A stretch of DNA of 64,000 nt from Niastella sp. (GTDB lineage: Bacteria; Bacteroidota; Bacteroidia; Chitinophagales; Chitinophagaceae): positions 1-64,000 of the forward strand of contig JAGIBF010000003.1 of the NCBI GenBank assembly GCA_017744515.1, read 5' to 3'. The stretch's first letter is position 1; each line of letters opens with the position of its first letter. The position numbers were made by a program, and so were the translations under genes. Below the pieces are notes generated by a model, which was not told the DNA's origin, searched no databases, and saw nothing but the letters and a program-made list of their open reading frames with translations. Positions 17,394 through 25,384 of this stretch are shown one piece after another.

Positions 17394-18266
17394 TTATTGA
17401 ATTGTTTTCGACAATTCGGTTTCGGCTACTGTTCCAAACCAGCCATATATCTTCGTTTGGCTGCCGGCTTGTTTGTTAAAGATGTTGGAGGGTACGTTCT
17501 GTAATACTTCGGCGAACAGGCCACCGCTGTACAACTGGTCTATAAGTTGATCGAGGAAGTCGTATGTGGGTTTGCTCATCGAACGGATCATTACTTTTAC
17601 GACATCTCCTTTTTGGTAGGGATGTTCTTCGGAAGTGATGCCTTCGCGGAATGGTTCTATAAAAATGTACCCATCAGAAGCATTTTCATAAAAAGAAGCA
17701 TCGATCGCTACCATTTCGGTTACATGATAGTTGAGTAAGCCGTTTTTATAGGTGCGTATCCAGGAATAATCGGTACCTCCAGGCAGGTCTCTTGCGTGCA
17801 TTTCTGCATAGTACCCCACTTTTTCGTCTCCTTCGATGTCATCCTCGCCGCGGTATTCTACAGAGATGGAATCGATCTTTGTAACGCGCTTCAACGTATC
17901 GGTGGCTTCAAACTGCTGGCCGTCCCAATTGATGGTGAGCTTATAAGTATGGCCAATGATACCAATAGCCGCAGCTCCCGCATCGTATTGGTAGGCGCCG
18001 TTTTGCCAGGTGAAGTTGTATGTTTTGTTATCTGTAACATCGGTAACAACGATCTGTGCGCCGCTGATGGATTCCGGCTCTTTGTTCTCCAGGTAATTGA
18101 CAGCGCGCAGGAATTTGATCGTTTGCCTGCCTGGTTTGTCGGTGATCCAGGCATCCACGTAGGGCAACTTTGCTCCATCGGGCAGTTTGATGTCTACAAC
18201 TTTTTCACAGGACGAAAGAGTGTACAAGGCTATGAGGGCAACTATATATAATCTGATATTTTTCAT
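17394..18266 (-). CDS. DUF4249 domain-containing lipoprotein
   Basis: A 290-residue protein started at the ATG of MKNIRLYIVALIALYTLSSC, a typical lipoprotein signal (lipobox TLSSC). The open frame extends to 18422 but the extra residues would precede the signal. Features of DUF4249 are EKVVDIKLPDGAKLPYVDAW directly after the lipid Cys, then VVTDVTDNKTYNFTW and a C-terminal AEVLQNVPSNIFN...GWFG block. It starts 10 bases behind the stop of the TonB receptor gene, a pairing common in Bacteroidota, so it is probably a surface or periplasmic partner of that receptor. Substrate unknown. Confidence 0.88.
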   Translation of the reverse strand: MKNIRLYIVALIALYTLSSCEKVVDIKLPDGAKLPYVDAWITDKPGRQTIKFLRAVNYLENKEPESISGAQIVVTDVTDNKTYNFTWQNGAYQYDAGAAAIGIIGHTYKLTINWDGQQFEATDTLKRVTKIDSISVEYRGEDDIEGDEKVGYYAEMHARDLPGGTDYSWIRTYKNGLLNYHVTEMVAIDASFYENASDGYIFIEPFREGITSEEHPYQKGDVVKVMIRSMSKPTYDFLDQLIDQLYSGGLFAEVLQNVPSNIFNKQAGSQTKIYGWFGTVAETELSKTIQ

Positions 18267-18276
18267 GATAGTTCTT

Positions 18277-20655
18277 TTAGAATTTAAAGTTCCAGGTAAT
18301 GGAGGGGATGATGGAACCAAGGATCGATAAGCGCACTGCTTCTTTCTTTTGTGGTTCATCCTTGTTTTGCTGGAAGTAAATGGTGTAAGCATTTTGACGG
18401 GCGTACACGTTATAGATACCAAACACCCATTCCTGTTTGAATTTCCTGTCCTGACGCCCCTTCATGGTAGCTGACACGTCCAAGCGGTGGTAAGCAGGCA
18501 GCCTGTAGTTATTTCTCTTTTCAGTACTGTTGTAAGGGATTGGAATGCCTTGAATATCGAGGCGCACATCCGGGAAAGTTGCCGGTGTACCAGAGCCAAG
18601 GTTGAAAGTGGCAGAAAAGTCCCACTTCTTATTGTGTGAATAAGTGAGGGCTGCATTTACCACATGGGTACGATCGTAACGGCTGAGGTACCACTCGCCC
18701 TTGCTGATGCCGGGTGTTTTCCTTTCAGACCTTGACAGGGTATAGTTTACCCATCCCTGCCATTTGCCGGTCTCTTTCTTCACTTCCAGTTCCAGTCCCC
18801 ATGATCTACCTTTACCAGTCATCAGATCGGCTTCTACCAGCTGGTTCAACTCGAGGTTGGCATTGTCTATATAATCCAGCACATCGTCCATTTTTTTATA
18901 GAACACTTCTGCGGAAAATTCTACCGGCAGACCATCAGGAATGGTAACGACCCCTGCTGATACCTGGTCGGTTACAGATGGCTTGATGTTGTTGGTGCTG
19001 GGGAAATACAGGTCAACCGGTGTGGGAGAGGCTGTATTCGACAGCAGGTGCAGGTATTGTGAGCTGCGGGCATAACCAGCTTTGATGAACGTATTCTTCT
19101 TTAGCTCATACCGTACAGAGAGGCGGGGTTCGATGAAATTCCAGGACTCAACTGGTTTTTTGCTGGTCACGACTTCTTCTCGGTCGAGGGGCTTACGCAC
19201 ATTGGCAGTGGTATCGCGGAAGTAATACACGGTGGTATTGCCAAGATAAGAATAGCGGTTGAGCCTTACGCCACCTTGTATCTGAAATTTGCGGGTGAGC
19301 TTCCAGGTATCTTCGATATGGGCAGCCATTTCGGAGCCATATCTTTTCTTGAGCAGGATCTCATTCTTCACGCCTTCGCTTTCTGCTTCACCTTTACCGG
19401 GGTAAAAGTTGTAGTACATTACATTTACACCTGTTTTCAACTGGTGCTTATTGTTGATGAACCAGGTAAGTGTTGGTTTTACTCCGTAGGTCTGGATGTT
19501 TGAATTCCAATCATACTTTTCACTTACATCATCGTTCGCAGAGGAGCTGAAGAACAATTTGTAATCATACTTTGAATAAAATACGCTGGTATTCAGGAAC
19601 AGTTTTGGCGTAAAGAGGTGGTTCCAGCGGAAGGTACCGGTGGTATTGCCCCATTCGAAACCTGCTTCACTACCAAAACCAAACACATCACGGCCGAAAT
19701 AACCGCTGAGGTAAATGGTATTCTTGTCGTTGATCTCCAGGTTTCCCTTGGCAGTAAGATCGTAGAAGTACAATTTATTGTCGCGGTCTTCTGATTTCAG
19801 GAAGGGTTTGGACAATACGTCGATGTAGGAGCGACGACCAGCTATAATAAAGGAAGATTTATCTTTTTGAATAGGGCCTTCGATAGAAAGGCGGCTGAAG
19901 ATGGTGCTGATACCGCCATTCACGGAAAGTTTTTGGTTGTTGCCTTCTTTCATACGAATGTCCAGCACAGAAGAGGTGCGGCCGCCATACTCCGCCGGGA
20001 AGGCACTTTTGTACAGGGTTACGTTCTTTACCGCATCCGGATTAAATACGGAGAAAAAGCCCAACAGGTGTGAGGAGTTGTAAACGGGGGCCTCGTCCAT
20101 AATAATGAGGTTTTCGTCGACATTACCGCCGCGTACATTGAATCCGGATGCGCCTTCACCTACGGAGGTAATGCCCGGTAACGTCAACAATGCTTTCACT
20201 ACATCTGGCTCGCCCATAAAGGCAGGAATCTTTTTGATCTGTCCCATGCTCAACTGTTGTATGCCCAGTGCCACGGTGTTGGTCCTGCGCAATCTTTTTT
20301 CACCAGTTACCACTACCTGATCCATTTCGGCAGCAGCTGTTTGCATGGTCACTTCCAGTGTTTTACTGGCAGCGAGATCAATCTCCGTTTTATAAATACT
20401 ATATCCGGTATAGCTTACATTGACCGTATATTTTCCTGCGGGAAGCGTAACGGAAAAATAACCATAGGAATTGCTTTGAACGGTAGCGCCTACAGGGCTC
20501 ACCGTAATGGTGGCATTGATCAACACTTCACCACTGGCTGCATCGCGTACATAGCCGCTGATGGTCAGTGGTTTTCCTCCCTGTGCTTGCATGGCTACAT
20601 GAAAAGTTAGCAGGATGAGGAGTAAGGATAAAAAGCGAATGGTGGAACGTAACAT
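18277..20655 (-). CDS. TonB-dependent receptor with N-terminal carboxypeptidase-regulatory-like domain
   Basis: A 792-residue outer-membrane receptor. I start it at MLRSTIRFLSLLLILLTF, a signal peptide ending near MQAQGG; the upstream 19 residues of the open frame are basic and signal-breaking. A CarboxypepD_reg-like beta domain (about 30-110) precedes a plug (GEKRLRRTNTVALGIQQLSM through FNVRGGNVDENLIIMD, about 120-230), then a large beta barrel to the C-terminal Phe (ITWNFKF). It imports an unknown ligand using TonB energy. It forms a two-gene operon with the DUF4249 lipoprotein. No FecIR-type sigma/anti-sigma pair is adjacent. Confidence 0.93.
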   Translation of the reverse strand: MLRSTIRFLSLLLILLTFHVAMQAQGGKPLTISGYVRDAASGEVLINATITVSPVGATVQSNSYGYFSVTLPAGKYTVNVSYTGYSIYKTEIDLAASKTLEVTMQTAAAEMDQVVVTGEKRLRRTNTVALGIQQLSMGQIKKIPAFMGEPDVVKALLTLPGITSVGEGASGFNVRGGNVDENLIIMDEAPVYNSSHLLGFFSVFNPDAVKNVTLYKSAFPAEYGGRTSSVLDIRMKEGNNQKLSVNGGISTIFSRLSIEGPIQKDKSSFIIAGRRSYIDVLSKPFLKSEDRDNKLYFYDLTAKGNLEINDKNTIYLSGYFGRDVFGFGSEAGFEWGNTTGTFRWNHLFTPKLFLNTSVFYSKYDYKLFFSSSANDDVSEKYDWNSNIQTYGVKPTLTWFINNKHQLKTGVNVMYYNFYPGKGEAESEGVKNEILLKKRYGSEMAAHIEDTWKLTRKFQIQGGVRLNRYSYLGNTTVYYFRDTTANVRKPLDREEVVTSKKPVESWNFIEPRLSVRYELKKNTFIKAGYARSSQYLHLLSNTASPTPVDLYFPSTNNIKPSVTDQVSAGVVTIPDGLPVEFSAEVFYKKMDDVLDYIDNANLELNQLVEADLMTGKGRSWGLELEVKKETGKWQGWVNYTLSRSERKTPGISKGEWYLSRYDRTHVVNAALTYSHNKKWDFSATFNLGSGTPATFPDVRLDIQGIPIPYNSTEKRNNYRLPAYHRLDVSATMKGRQDRKFKQEWVFGIYNVYARQNAYTIYFQQNKDEPQKKEAVRLSILGSIIPSITWNFKF

Positions 20656-20864
20656 ACGAGATTTTTGTTTGGAGTATTGACAACGAGAGCATCTTTTACC
20701 CCTACGTTGCATATACTATTTAGAAAATATTAACACAGGTGTTTTATAATAGCAGCGAATGAACGAAGCAAGCGGCGCAAAAGTATATCATCCCTCATAT
20801 AAGGTGAAGCGTCATCACATGCAAACCACATTACACGTCTGTCCGCTCATCATATAGTTAATGA

Positions 20865-20896
20865 TTTGATGTTTGGCCATTACAGTGTTATTTTTG
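20865..20896 (+). promoter_or_regulatory. Bacteroidota-type promoter of the DMT transporter gene
   Basis: TTTG at 20865-20868 and TATTTTTG at 20889-20896 with 20 bases between them match the housekeeping consensus TTTG-N19-21-TANNTTTG of this phylum exactly. The predicted start near 20903 gives a leader of about 25 bases to the ATG at 20928. Confidence 0.75.
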
Positions 20897-20927
20897 CGGC
20901 CGCTCTTATTGGGTTCTTAACCTCCTG

Positions 20928-21863
20928 TTGCATCAGGGATCAAAACATATTTGTGTGACAGAACAAGAAGTGTCATTGAAGGTTGATCAGTCAAAAGCTG
21001 TTCTGCTTTTTTTTGCCGGTCTGGGTTTCGCGGTATTGTGGCCATCTGCTTCTACAGCTACCAAAATAGGGCTACTTTCTGCACAGCCATTCGTTATTTG
21101 TATTGCGCGTTTCTTCCTTGCAGGGGGCATCATGTTATTGATTACGCACGGCATTATGCGTAAGCGCCTGCCGCAGGGTAAGGAATGGAAGCAGATCGCT
21201 ATTTATGGGTTATTGAATGTCTCTATCTACCTCGGGGTTTATATCGTAGCCATGCGGGAGGTTTCTGCAGGTTTGGGGGCACTGGCCATCGCCACCAACC
21301 CGGTAATCATCAGCCTCCTATCTACCCTGCTGTTTCGCCAGCGCCTGAAGCCTATTATCATTGGCAGCTTACTATTGTGTAGCGCCGGTGTTGTGCTGGC
21401 AGCCTGGCCGCTGATGCATAATAGTATGGCTACTCCTTTTGGCATCAGCCTGCTGATGAGCAGTATGCTCGTATACTCGGCAGGAACCTTGTACTTTTCA
21501 CGCCAGCAGTGGAGTGATCTTCACATTTTAACGATCAATGGGTGGCAAACATTACTGGGTGGTATATTCCTTCTTCCGGTAGCGATCGCCACTTATGAGC
21601 CTGCTAAAAATGTGTGGGACATTCATTTCCTTGGTGGTGTATTGTGGCTGGCGATCCCTGTATCTATTGGTGCTGTTCAGCTTTGGTTGTACCTGTTGCG
21701 GGATAATGCGGTGAAGGCTTCTTTCTGGTTGTTCCTCTGCCCCATCTTTGGTTATATTATTGCCAATGTGATGGTGAATGAACCTATCGGGTTGTATGCT
21801 ATCGTGGGAATGGTGCTGGTAATTGCCGGTCTTTACCTCGTACAAAGGAGCAAGCGGGCGTAG
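20928..21863 (+). CDS. DMT superfamily (EamA) transporter
   Basis: A 311-residue protein with ten predicted helices in two EamA repeats (about 25-155 and 170-305). Typical stretches are FAVLWPSASTATKIGLL in the first helix pair, GLLNVSIYLGVYIVAMREVS and GALAIATNPVIISLLSTLLF. Such proteins move amino acids, nucleosides or other metabolites across the inner membrane; the substrate is unknown. The ATG at 20928 fits the promoter 32 bases upstream; an in-frame GTG at 20955 is an alternative start. Confidence 0.87.
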   Translation: MHQGSKHICVTEQEVSLKVDQSKAVLLFFAGLGFAVLWPSASTATKIGLLSAQPFVICIARFFLAGGIMLLITHGIMRKRLPQGKEWKQIAIYGLLNVSIYLGVYIVAMREVSAGLGALAIATNPVIISLLSTLLFRQRLKPIIIGSLLLCSAGVVLAAWPLMHNSMATPFGISLLMSSMLVYSAGTLYFSRQQWSDLHILTINGWQTLLGGIFLLPVAIATYEPAKNVWDIHFLGGVLWLAIPVSIGAVQLWLYLLRDNAVKASFWLFLCPIFGYIIANVMVNEPIGLYAIVGMVLVIAGLYLVQRSKRA

Positions 21864-21982
21864 TGGCTCGTTTTCAACTACATGTATACCCCTAAAAGGG
21901 CATTAGCAGTTGATTCTATATTTCTTTAATTTTATAGGCTTCTACCCACGGCTCTGGCAGTAGTACATCAAATGCCTATTCT

Positions 21983-23077
21983 ATGCAAATTGCTCCCAAC
22001 TCTGTGACAATGGACTCCAAATGGCAGGAGAGTGAGACGTGGTTTCGCTCGCTGATCGAGAACAGCACTGATATTATTATCGTGATCGACAATACCGGCA
22101 ATATTGTATATGGCAGCCCTTCGATAGAAAAACACTTTGGCACTGCACTGACCGAACTTACCGGCGCCAGCGCTTTCAATTATATTTATCCTGATGATTT
22201 ACCGGAGCTGACGGAGAAGTTCTTCGAAGTGTTGAATAGTCCGGGTGTATCTATTCCTGTTCAATCCCGGGCTTATGCCAAGGACAACCGGATGATCTGG
22301 GTGGAAGGGATCGTAACCAATATGCTCGCAACTGAAGGTGTGAATGGGATCGTGTGTAATTTCCGGGACGTAAGTGAACGAAAGAATACGGAGCGGCTGA
22401 TCGAAGAGTCGGAAATGCTGCGCCACCAATTGATGGAAGAAAAGATCAACAGGCAGAAGGAGATCATGCAGGCGGCTATCGAAGCGCAGGAAAGGGAAAG
22501 GGCTCATATCGGGCGGGAGCTGCACGACAATGTAAAGCAGATACTCAGCACTGCTAAAGTGTGCCTGGAATATGGGAGAGAGAATGCAGCGGCTGAACAT
22601 CATATGATCCGGCGGGCCGAAGACATGATCAGTACCGCCATTGCAGAGCTCAGGGAGTTGTCGAAGTCGCTTATTCAGGTATATGAGCGCGAAATAGGGC
22701 TGCAGCTTTCCATCGAGAACCTGCTGGAAAGTGTTCGCATCGGTGGCCGTTTCAATATCTGGGTCAACTTCTACTTACCTGATGAAAACAAACTGGATGA
22801 TAAATTGAAGATGGCCTTGTTCCGCATCATACAGGAACAGCTCAACAATATCCTCACACACGCGGAAGCAACAAACATCACTATTACGATACATCAACAG
22901 GACAGTGCGTTAAGTCTTAGCGTGGAAGATGACGGTAAGGGCTTCGACGTTCACCAAAAGCGCATGGGCATCGGCATCACCAATATTATCAACCGGGCTG
23001 AAATATTCAACGGACAGGTCGATATCCATTCGGCGCCCGGCCAGGGCTGCCGCATCCAGGTAAACTTCAATATATAG
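21983..23077 (+). CDS. PAS-domain sensor histidine kinase, NarL-type (HisKA_3)
   Basis: A 364-residue soluble kinase without membrane helices. A PAS domain (about 15-130, SLIENSTDIIIVIDNTGNIV through a PAC-like NFRDVSERKNTE) is followed by a coiled linker, a dimerisation/phospho-acceptor motif (ERERAHIGRELHDNVKQ, H at about 180) of the HisKA_3 class, and an ATPase domain (about 260-364) with DDGKGFDV and MGIGITNIINRAEIF. Kinases of this class normally partner a LuxR/NarL-type regulator; none is adjacent, so its partner is unlinked. It converges, 1 base apart, with the thioesterase gene. Confidence 0.9.
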   Translation: MQIAPNSVTMDSKWQESETWFRSLIENSTDIIIVIDNTGNIVYGSPSIEKHFGTALTELTGASAFNYIYPDDLPELTEKFFEVLNSPGVSIPVQSRAYAKDNRMIWVEGIVTNMLATEGVNGIVCNFRDVSERKNTERLIEESEMLRHQLMEEKINRQKEIMQAAIEAQERERAHIGRELHDNVKQILSTAKVCLEYGRENAAAEHHMIRRAEDMISTAIAELRELSKSLIQVYEREIGLQLSIENLLESVRIGGRFNIWVNFYLPDENKLDDKLKMALFRIIQEQLNNILTHAEATNITITIHQQDSALSLSVEDDGKGFDVHQKRMGIGITNIINRAEIFNGQVDIHSAPGQGCRIQVNFNI

Positions 23078-23078
23078 A

Positions 23079-23570
23079 TCAGGCTGCCGCAGCGCCATCC
23101 TTCAACTCTGCCTGCAATTGTTTTATTCTTTCTGACAGACCAGCTGTAAGGTCAACCGTGTGCAGGTCCATGATGCGTGCCAACTCCATAAACCCGGGTG
23201 TATGGTTCTTCCGTTTTCCTGCCTGTGGGTCGATGCAGGTGAAGTTGGTCCACATTACCGCCTTTAGGGATTGCTTTTTTTCGTCATACATCAGCATTTC
23301 TACCAGCAGGTAGGCTTCGGTCAATTCGATAAGTCGTGAAACGATCGTTACCTGTTCATTGTAGTAAGCAGGCCGGAGGTATTGGATCTCATGGGTCTTT
23401 ACCACCCATGCAAGTCCCTGCCGGTGAAATTGTGGGAGGCTAACCTGGTAAAACTGGCCTAAATGGTCTTCCCGGGCATTGAGCATGTAGTCGATGTACC
23501 GTGCATTGTTGAGGTGGCCAAGCGGGTCGCAGTCATTGAAGCGTACCCGGTAAGTGCTTTGTAACTCCAT
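23079..23570 (-). CDS. Acyl-CoA thioesterase (YbgC/FadM-like hot-dog fold)
   Basis: A 163-residue 4HBT-type enzyme. The active-site region FNDCDPLGHLNNARYIDYML lies at residues 11-30, with the conserved Asp at 15 and the GHxNN motif that binds and polarises the thioester. The next strands (TYEIQYLRPAYYNEQVTIV-like) fit the fold. It hydrolyses acyl-CoA esters, chain length unknown. A TetR-type operator at 23603-23616, 33 bases before its start, is nearly identical to one in front of the tetR gene, so it is probably repressed by that regulator. Confidence 0.88.
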   Translation of the reverse strand: MELQSTYRVRFNDCDPLGHLNNARYIDYMLNAREDHLGQFYQVSLPQFHRQGLAWVVKTHEIQYLRPAYYNEQVTIVSRLIELTEAYLLVEMLMYDEKKQSLKAVMWTNFTCIDPQAGKRKNHTPGFMELARIMDLHTVDLTAGLSERIKQLQAELKDGAAAA

Positions 23571-23602
23571 GGTTGATACTTGTATTTGATAGTTAACATT
23601 TT

Positions 23603-23616
23603 AGACCGATTGGTCT
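23603..23616. promoter_or_regulatory. TetR-type operator in front of the thioesterase gene
   Basis: AGACC-GATT-GGTCT, identical in its 14-base core to the site at 24245-24268 before the tetR gene. It lies between the tetR stop and the thioesterase start, so the thioesterase is likely read from its own repressed promoter. Confidence 0.75.
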
Positions 23617-23637
23617 TTTTATGGGCAAAAAAAATTC

Positions 23638-24237
23638 TTATTCCAGGATATAGCGGTCTTTCATGTATTCTTTCAGGTTGTCCAGCATACGGTTCAGCAT
23701 CGACACGTCATCAGACACTTTTGCCATCATGATCCCGCCCTCAATCTGTGCGTAAATGATCTCTGCTTCCTTTTTTATGTCGATTTCGGGTTTTATTTCG
23801 CCATTATCGACTCCTTTTTTCAATATTCTCTGCAAAGAATGGAGCATTTCGAGCAGGGCCTCCCGGGCTTTCTTTTTCAGGAAAGGATAGCTGTCGTCGG
23901 CATCCAAACCTGTATTCATGAGCGGACAGCCGCCTTCAATGGGTGGATTTACTGTGTAATTCCGGTAATACTGTAAAATGGCGTACAGCTTTTCGATGGC
24001 TGTTTTCTTAGGCCCTACCCGGGCGCCGATGTCTTCTTTCAGGCGCTGGTAGGAATATTCGAAGGCGGCGGCAGCGATCTCGTCTTTGCTTTTGAAGTTG
24101 CCGTACAGGCCGCCTTTTGCCAGGCCCGTCGCTTCCATGATGTCGTTCATGGAGGTGCCGGCATAGCCTCGCTTATTGAAAAGCGGCGCCGCTTTTTCAA
24201 TAATGTATTCACGTGTTTTCTCTGCTTTGGTAGCCAT
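23638..24237 (-). CDS. TetR/AcrR family transcriptional regulator
   Basis: A 199-residue repressor. The HTH spans about residues 8-55 (AAPLFNKRGYAGTSMNDIME then ATGLAKGGLYGNFKSKDEI), the usual TetR layout. The C-terminal ligand domain has the AefR/AcuR-like stretch VNPPIEGGCPLMNTGLDADD. Palindromic sites of the form AGACC-GATT-GGTCT occur just before this gene and before the thioesterase gene, so it probably controls both itself and that gene. The ligand may be an acyl-CoA or fatty acid by association; that is inference. Confidence 0.92.
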   Translation of the reverse strand: MATKAEKTREYIIEKAAPLFNKRGYAGTSMNDIMEATGLAKGGLYGNFKSKDEIAAAAFEYSYQRLKEDIGARVGPKKTAIEKLYAILQYYRNYTVNPPIEGGCPLMNTGLDADDSYPFLKKKAREALLEMLHSLQRILKKGVDNGEIKPEIDIKKEAEIIYAQIEGGIMMAKVSDDVSMLNRMLDNLKEYMKDRYILE

Positions 24238-24244
24238 AGAGACA

Positions 24245-24268
24245 AAAATAGACCGATTGGTCTATTTT
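24245..24268. promoter_or_regulatory. TetR autoregulatory operator
   Basis: AAAATAGACC, spacer GATT, GGTCTATTTT: ten-base perfect arms, ending 8 bases before the tetR start codon. It is positioned to block transcription of tetR. Confidence 0.8.
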
Positions 24269-24373
24269 GGCAAGTATTTTTCGCCTTTGTGAACCGATGT
24301 GGTTAACAATGATTTAATCCGCTGACCGATACCGGATCACCGGGTTCTGCCTATTAAGTTCCACAGGTTGCGT

Positions 24374-24381
24374 TATGTTTG
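24374..24381 (+). promoter_or_regulatory. Probable -7 box of the EEP-family hydrolase gene
   Basis: TATGTTTG matches TANNTTTG. The -33 side is weak (TTCTG about 22 bases upstream). The leader would be about 47 bases. Confidence 0.45.
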
Positions 24382-24434
24382 CATTGTTCTATTAACTATC
24401 AACTGATTAACTAATTTCTCAAGCTTAGACGCTC

Positions 24435-25268
24435 ATGAAACGCATCTGTTCAATTATCTGCCTGGTGGTATTATTTGCCATAGCATCGCATGCGCAGGAT
24501 ATCCGTATCGCTACTTACAATGTTCGTTATGACAACAAGGGTGATAGTGGCAACCTTTGGGTAAACCGCTATCCGGTTATAAAAGCGCTGGTCCACTTTC
24601 ATGACTTCGACATTTTTGGTACGCAGGAGGGGTTGAGGCACCAGATCGATAGTCTCAGTGCCAACCTGCCTGAATATGCCTGGTATGGTTTGGGTCGTGA
24701 TGACGGGCAGGCTAAGGGTGAGCACTCTGCCATTTTTTACAAGAAAGACAAATACAAGCTGCTGGGCAAAGGAGATTTCTGGCTCTCAGAAACGCCAGAG
24801 AAGCCCGGACCTGGTTGGGATGCACGACTCAACAGGATCTGCTCCTGGGTGCAGCTGCAAGATGTGAAGAGCAAAAAGAAGTTTTATGTTTTCAACGTGC
24901 ATTATGATCACCAGGGGGTGAAAGCGCGCCAGGAAAGCAGCAAGCTCATCCTCGAAAAGATCAAAACGATTGCCGGTGCTAATCCCGCTCTCCTGACAGG
25001 CGACTTCAATGGTGACCACAACAGCGAGTGGTATAAGCTCATTGCCAGCTCAAATATTCTTTTCGACACATACAATCTGGCGAAATTACCTTATGCCAAT
25101 AATGGCTCTTTCAACAGTTTCAGGGTATCTAACAGTACTGCTATCATCGATCACATTTTTATGACCAAACAATTTACCGTAAAAAGATGGGGTATCCTTA
25201 CCGATAGCTACTTTGGTAAATATCCTTCGGATCACTTTCCGGTTGTGGCGGATGTGACGTTGAAATAG
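24435..25268 (+). CDS. Secreted endonuclease/exonuclease/phosphatase family hydrolase
   Basis: A 277-residue enzyme with a signal peptide (residues 1-20, ending SHAQD). The EEP (DNase I-like) motifs are in order: IATYNVRYD, FGTQEG with the metal-binding Glu, NVHYDHQG with the catalytic His, LTGDFNGD, and the final SDHFPVVADV with the Asp-His pair. Relatives act on nucleic acids, sphingolipids or inositol phosphates; the Bacteroidota secreted form is of unproven substrate. It stands alone and converges with the SNF2 helicase gene across a bidirectional hairpin. Confidence 0.9.
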   Translation: MKRICSIICLVVLFAIASHAQDIRIATYNVRYDNKGDSGNLWVNRYPVIKALVHFHDFDIFGTQEGLRHQIDSLSANLPEYAWYGLGRDDGQAKGEHSAIFYKKDKYKLLGKGDFWLSETPEKPGPGWDARLNRICSWVQLQDVKSKKKFYVFNVHYDHQGVKARQESSKLILEKIKTIAGANPALLTGDFNGDHNSEWYKLIASSNILFDTYNLAKLPYANNGSFNSFRVSNSTAIIDHIFMTKQFTVKRWGILTDSYFGKYPSDHFPVVADVTLK

Positions 25269-25325
25269 ACGTGAAACGTTAGCCGTGAGACGTGAGACTC
25301 AGGTAACGAAACGATTACTCATAAT

Positions 25326-25370
25326 AGCAAAAGGGTGAGCCGCCTTTGAAAGGCGACCCACCCTTTTGCT
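25326..25370. terminator. GGGTGAGCCGCC hairpin repeat, copy 3, between convergent genes
   Basis: AGCAAAAGGGTGAGCCGCC and GGCGACCCACCCTTTTGCT pair over 19 bases. The AGCAAAA/TTTTGCT ends are unique to this copy and complementary, with a T-run on either strand. It lies between two convergent stops (25268 and 25385), so it is well placed as a bidirectional terminator. Confidence 0.75.
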
Positions 25371-25384
25371 ATTGTAGGATGTTA

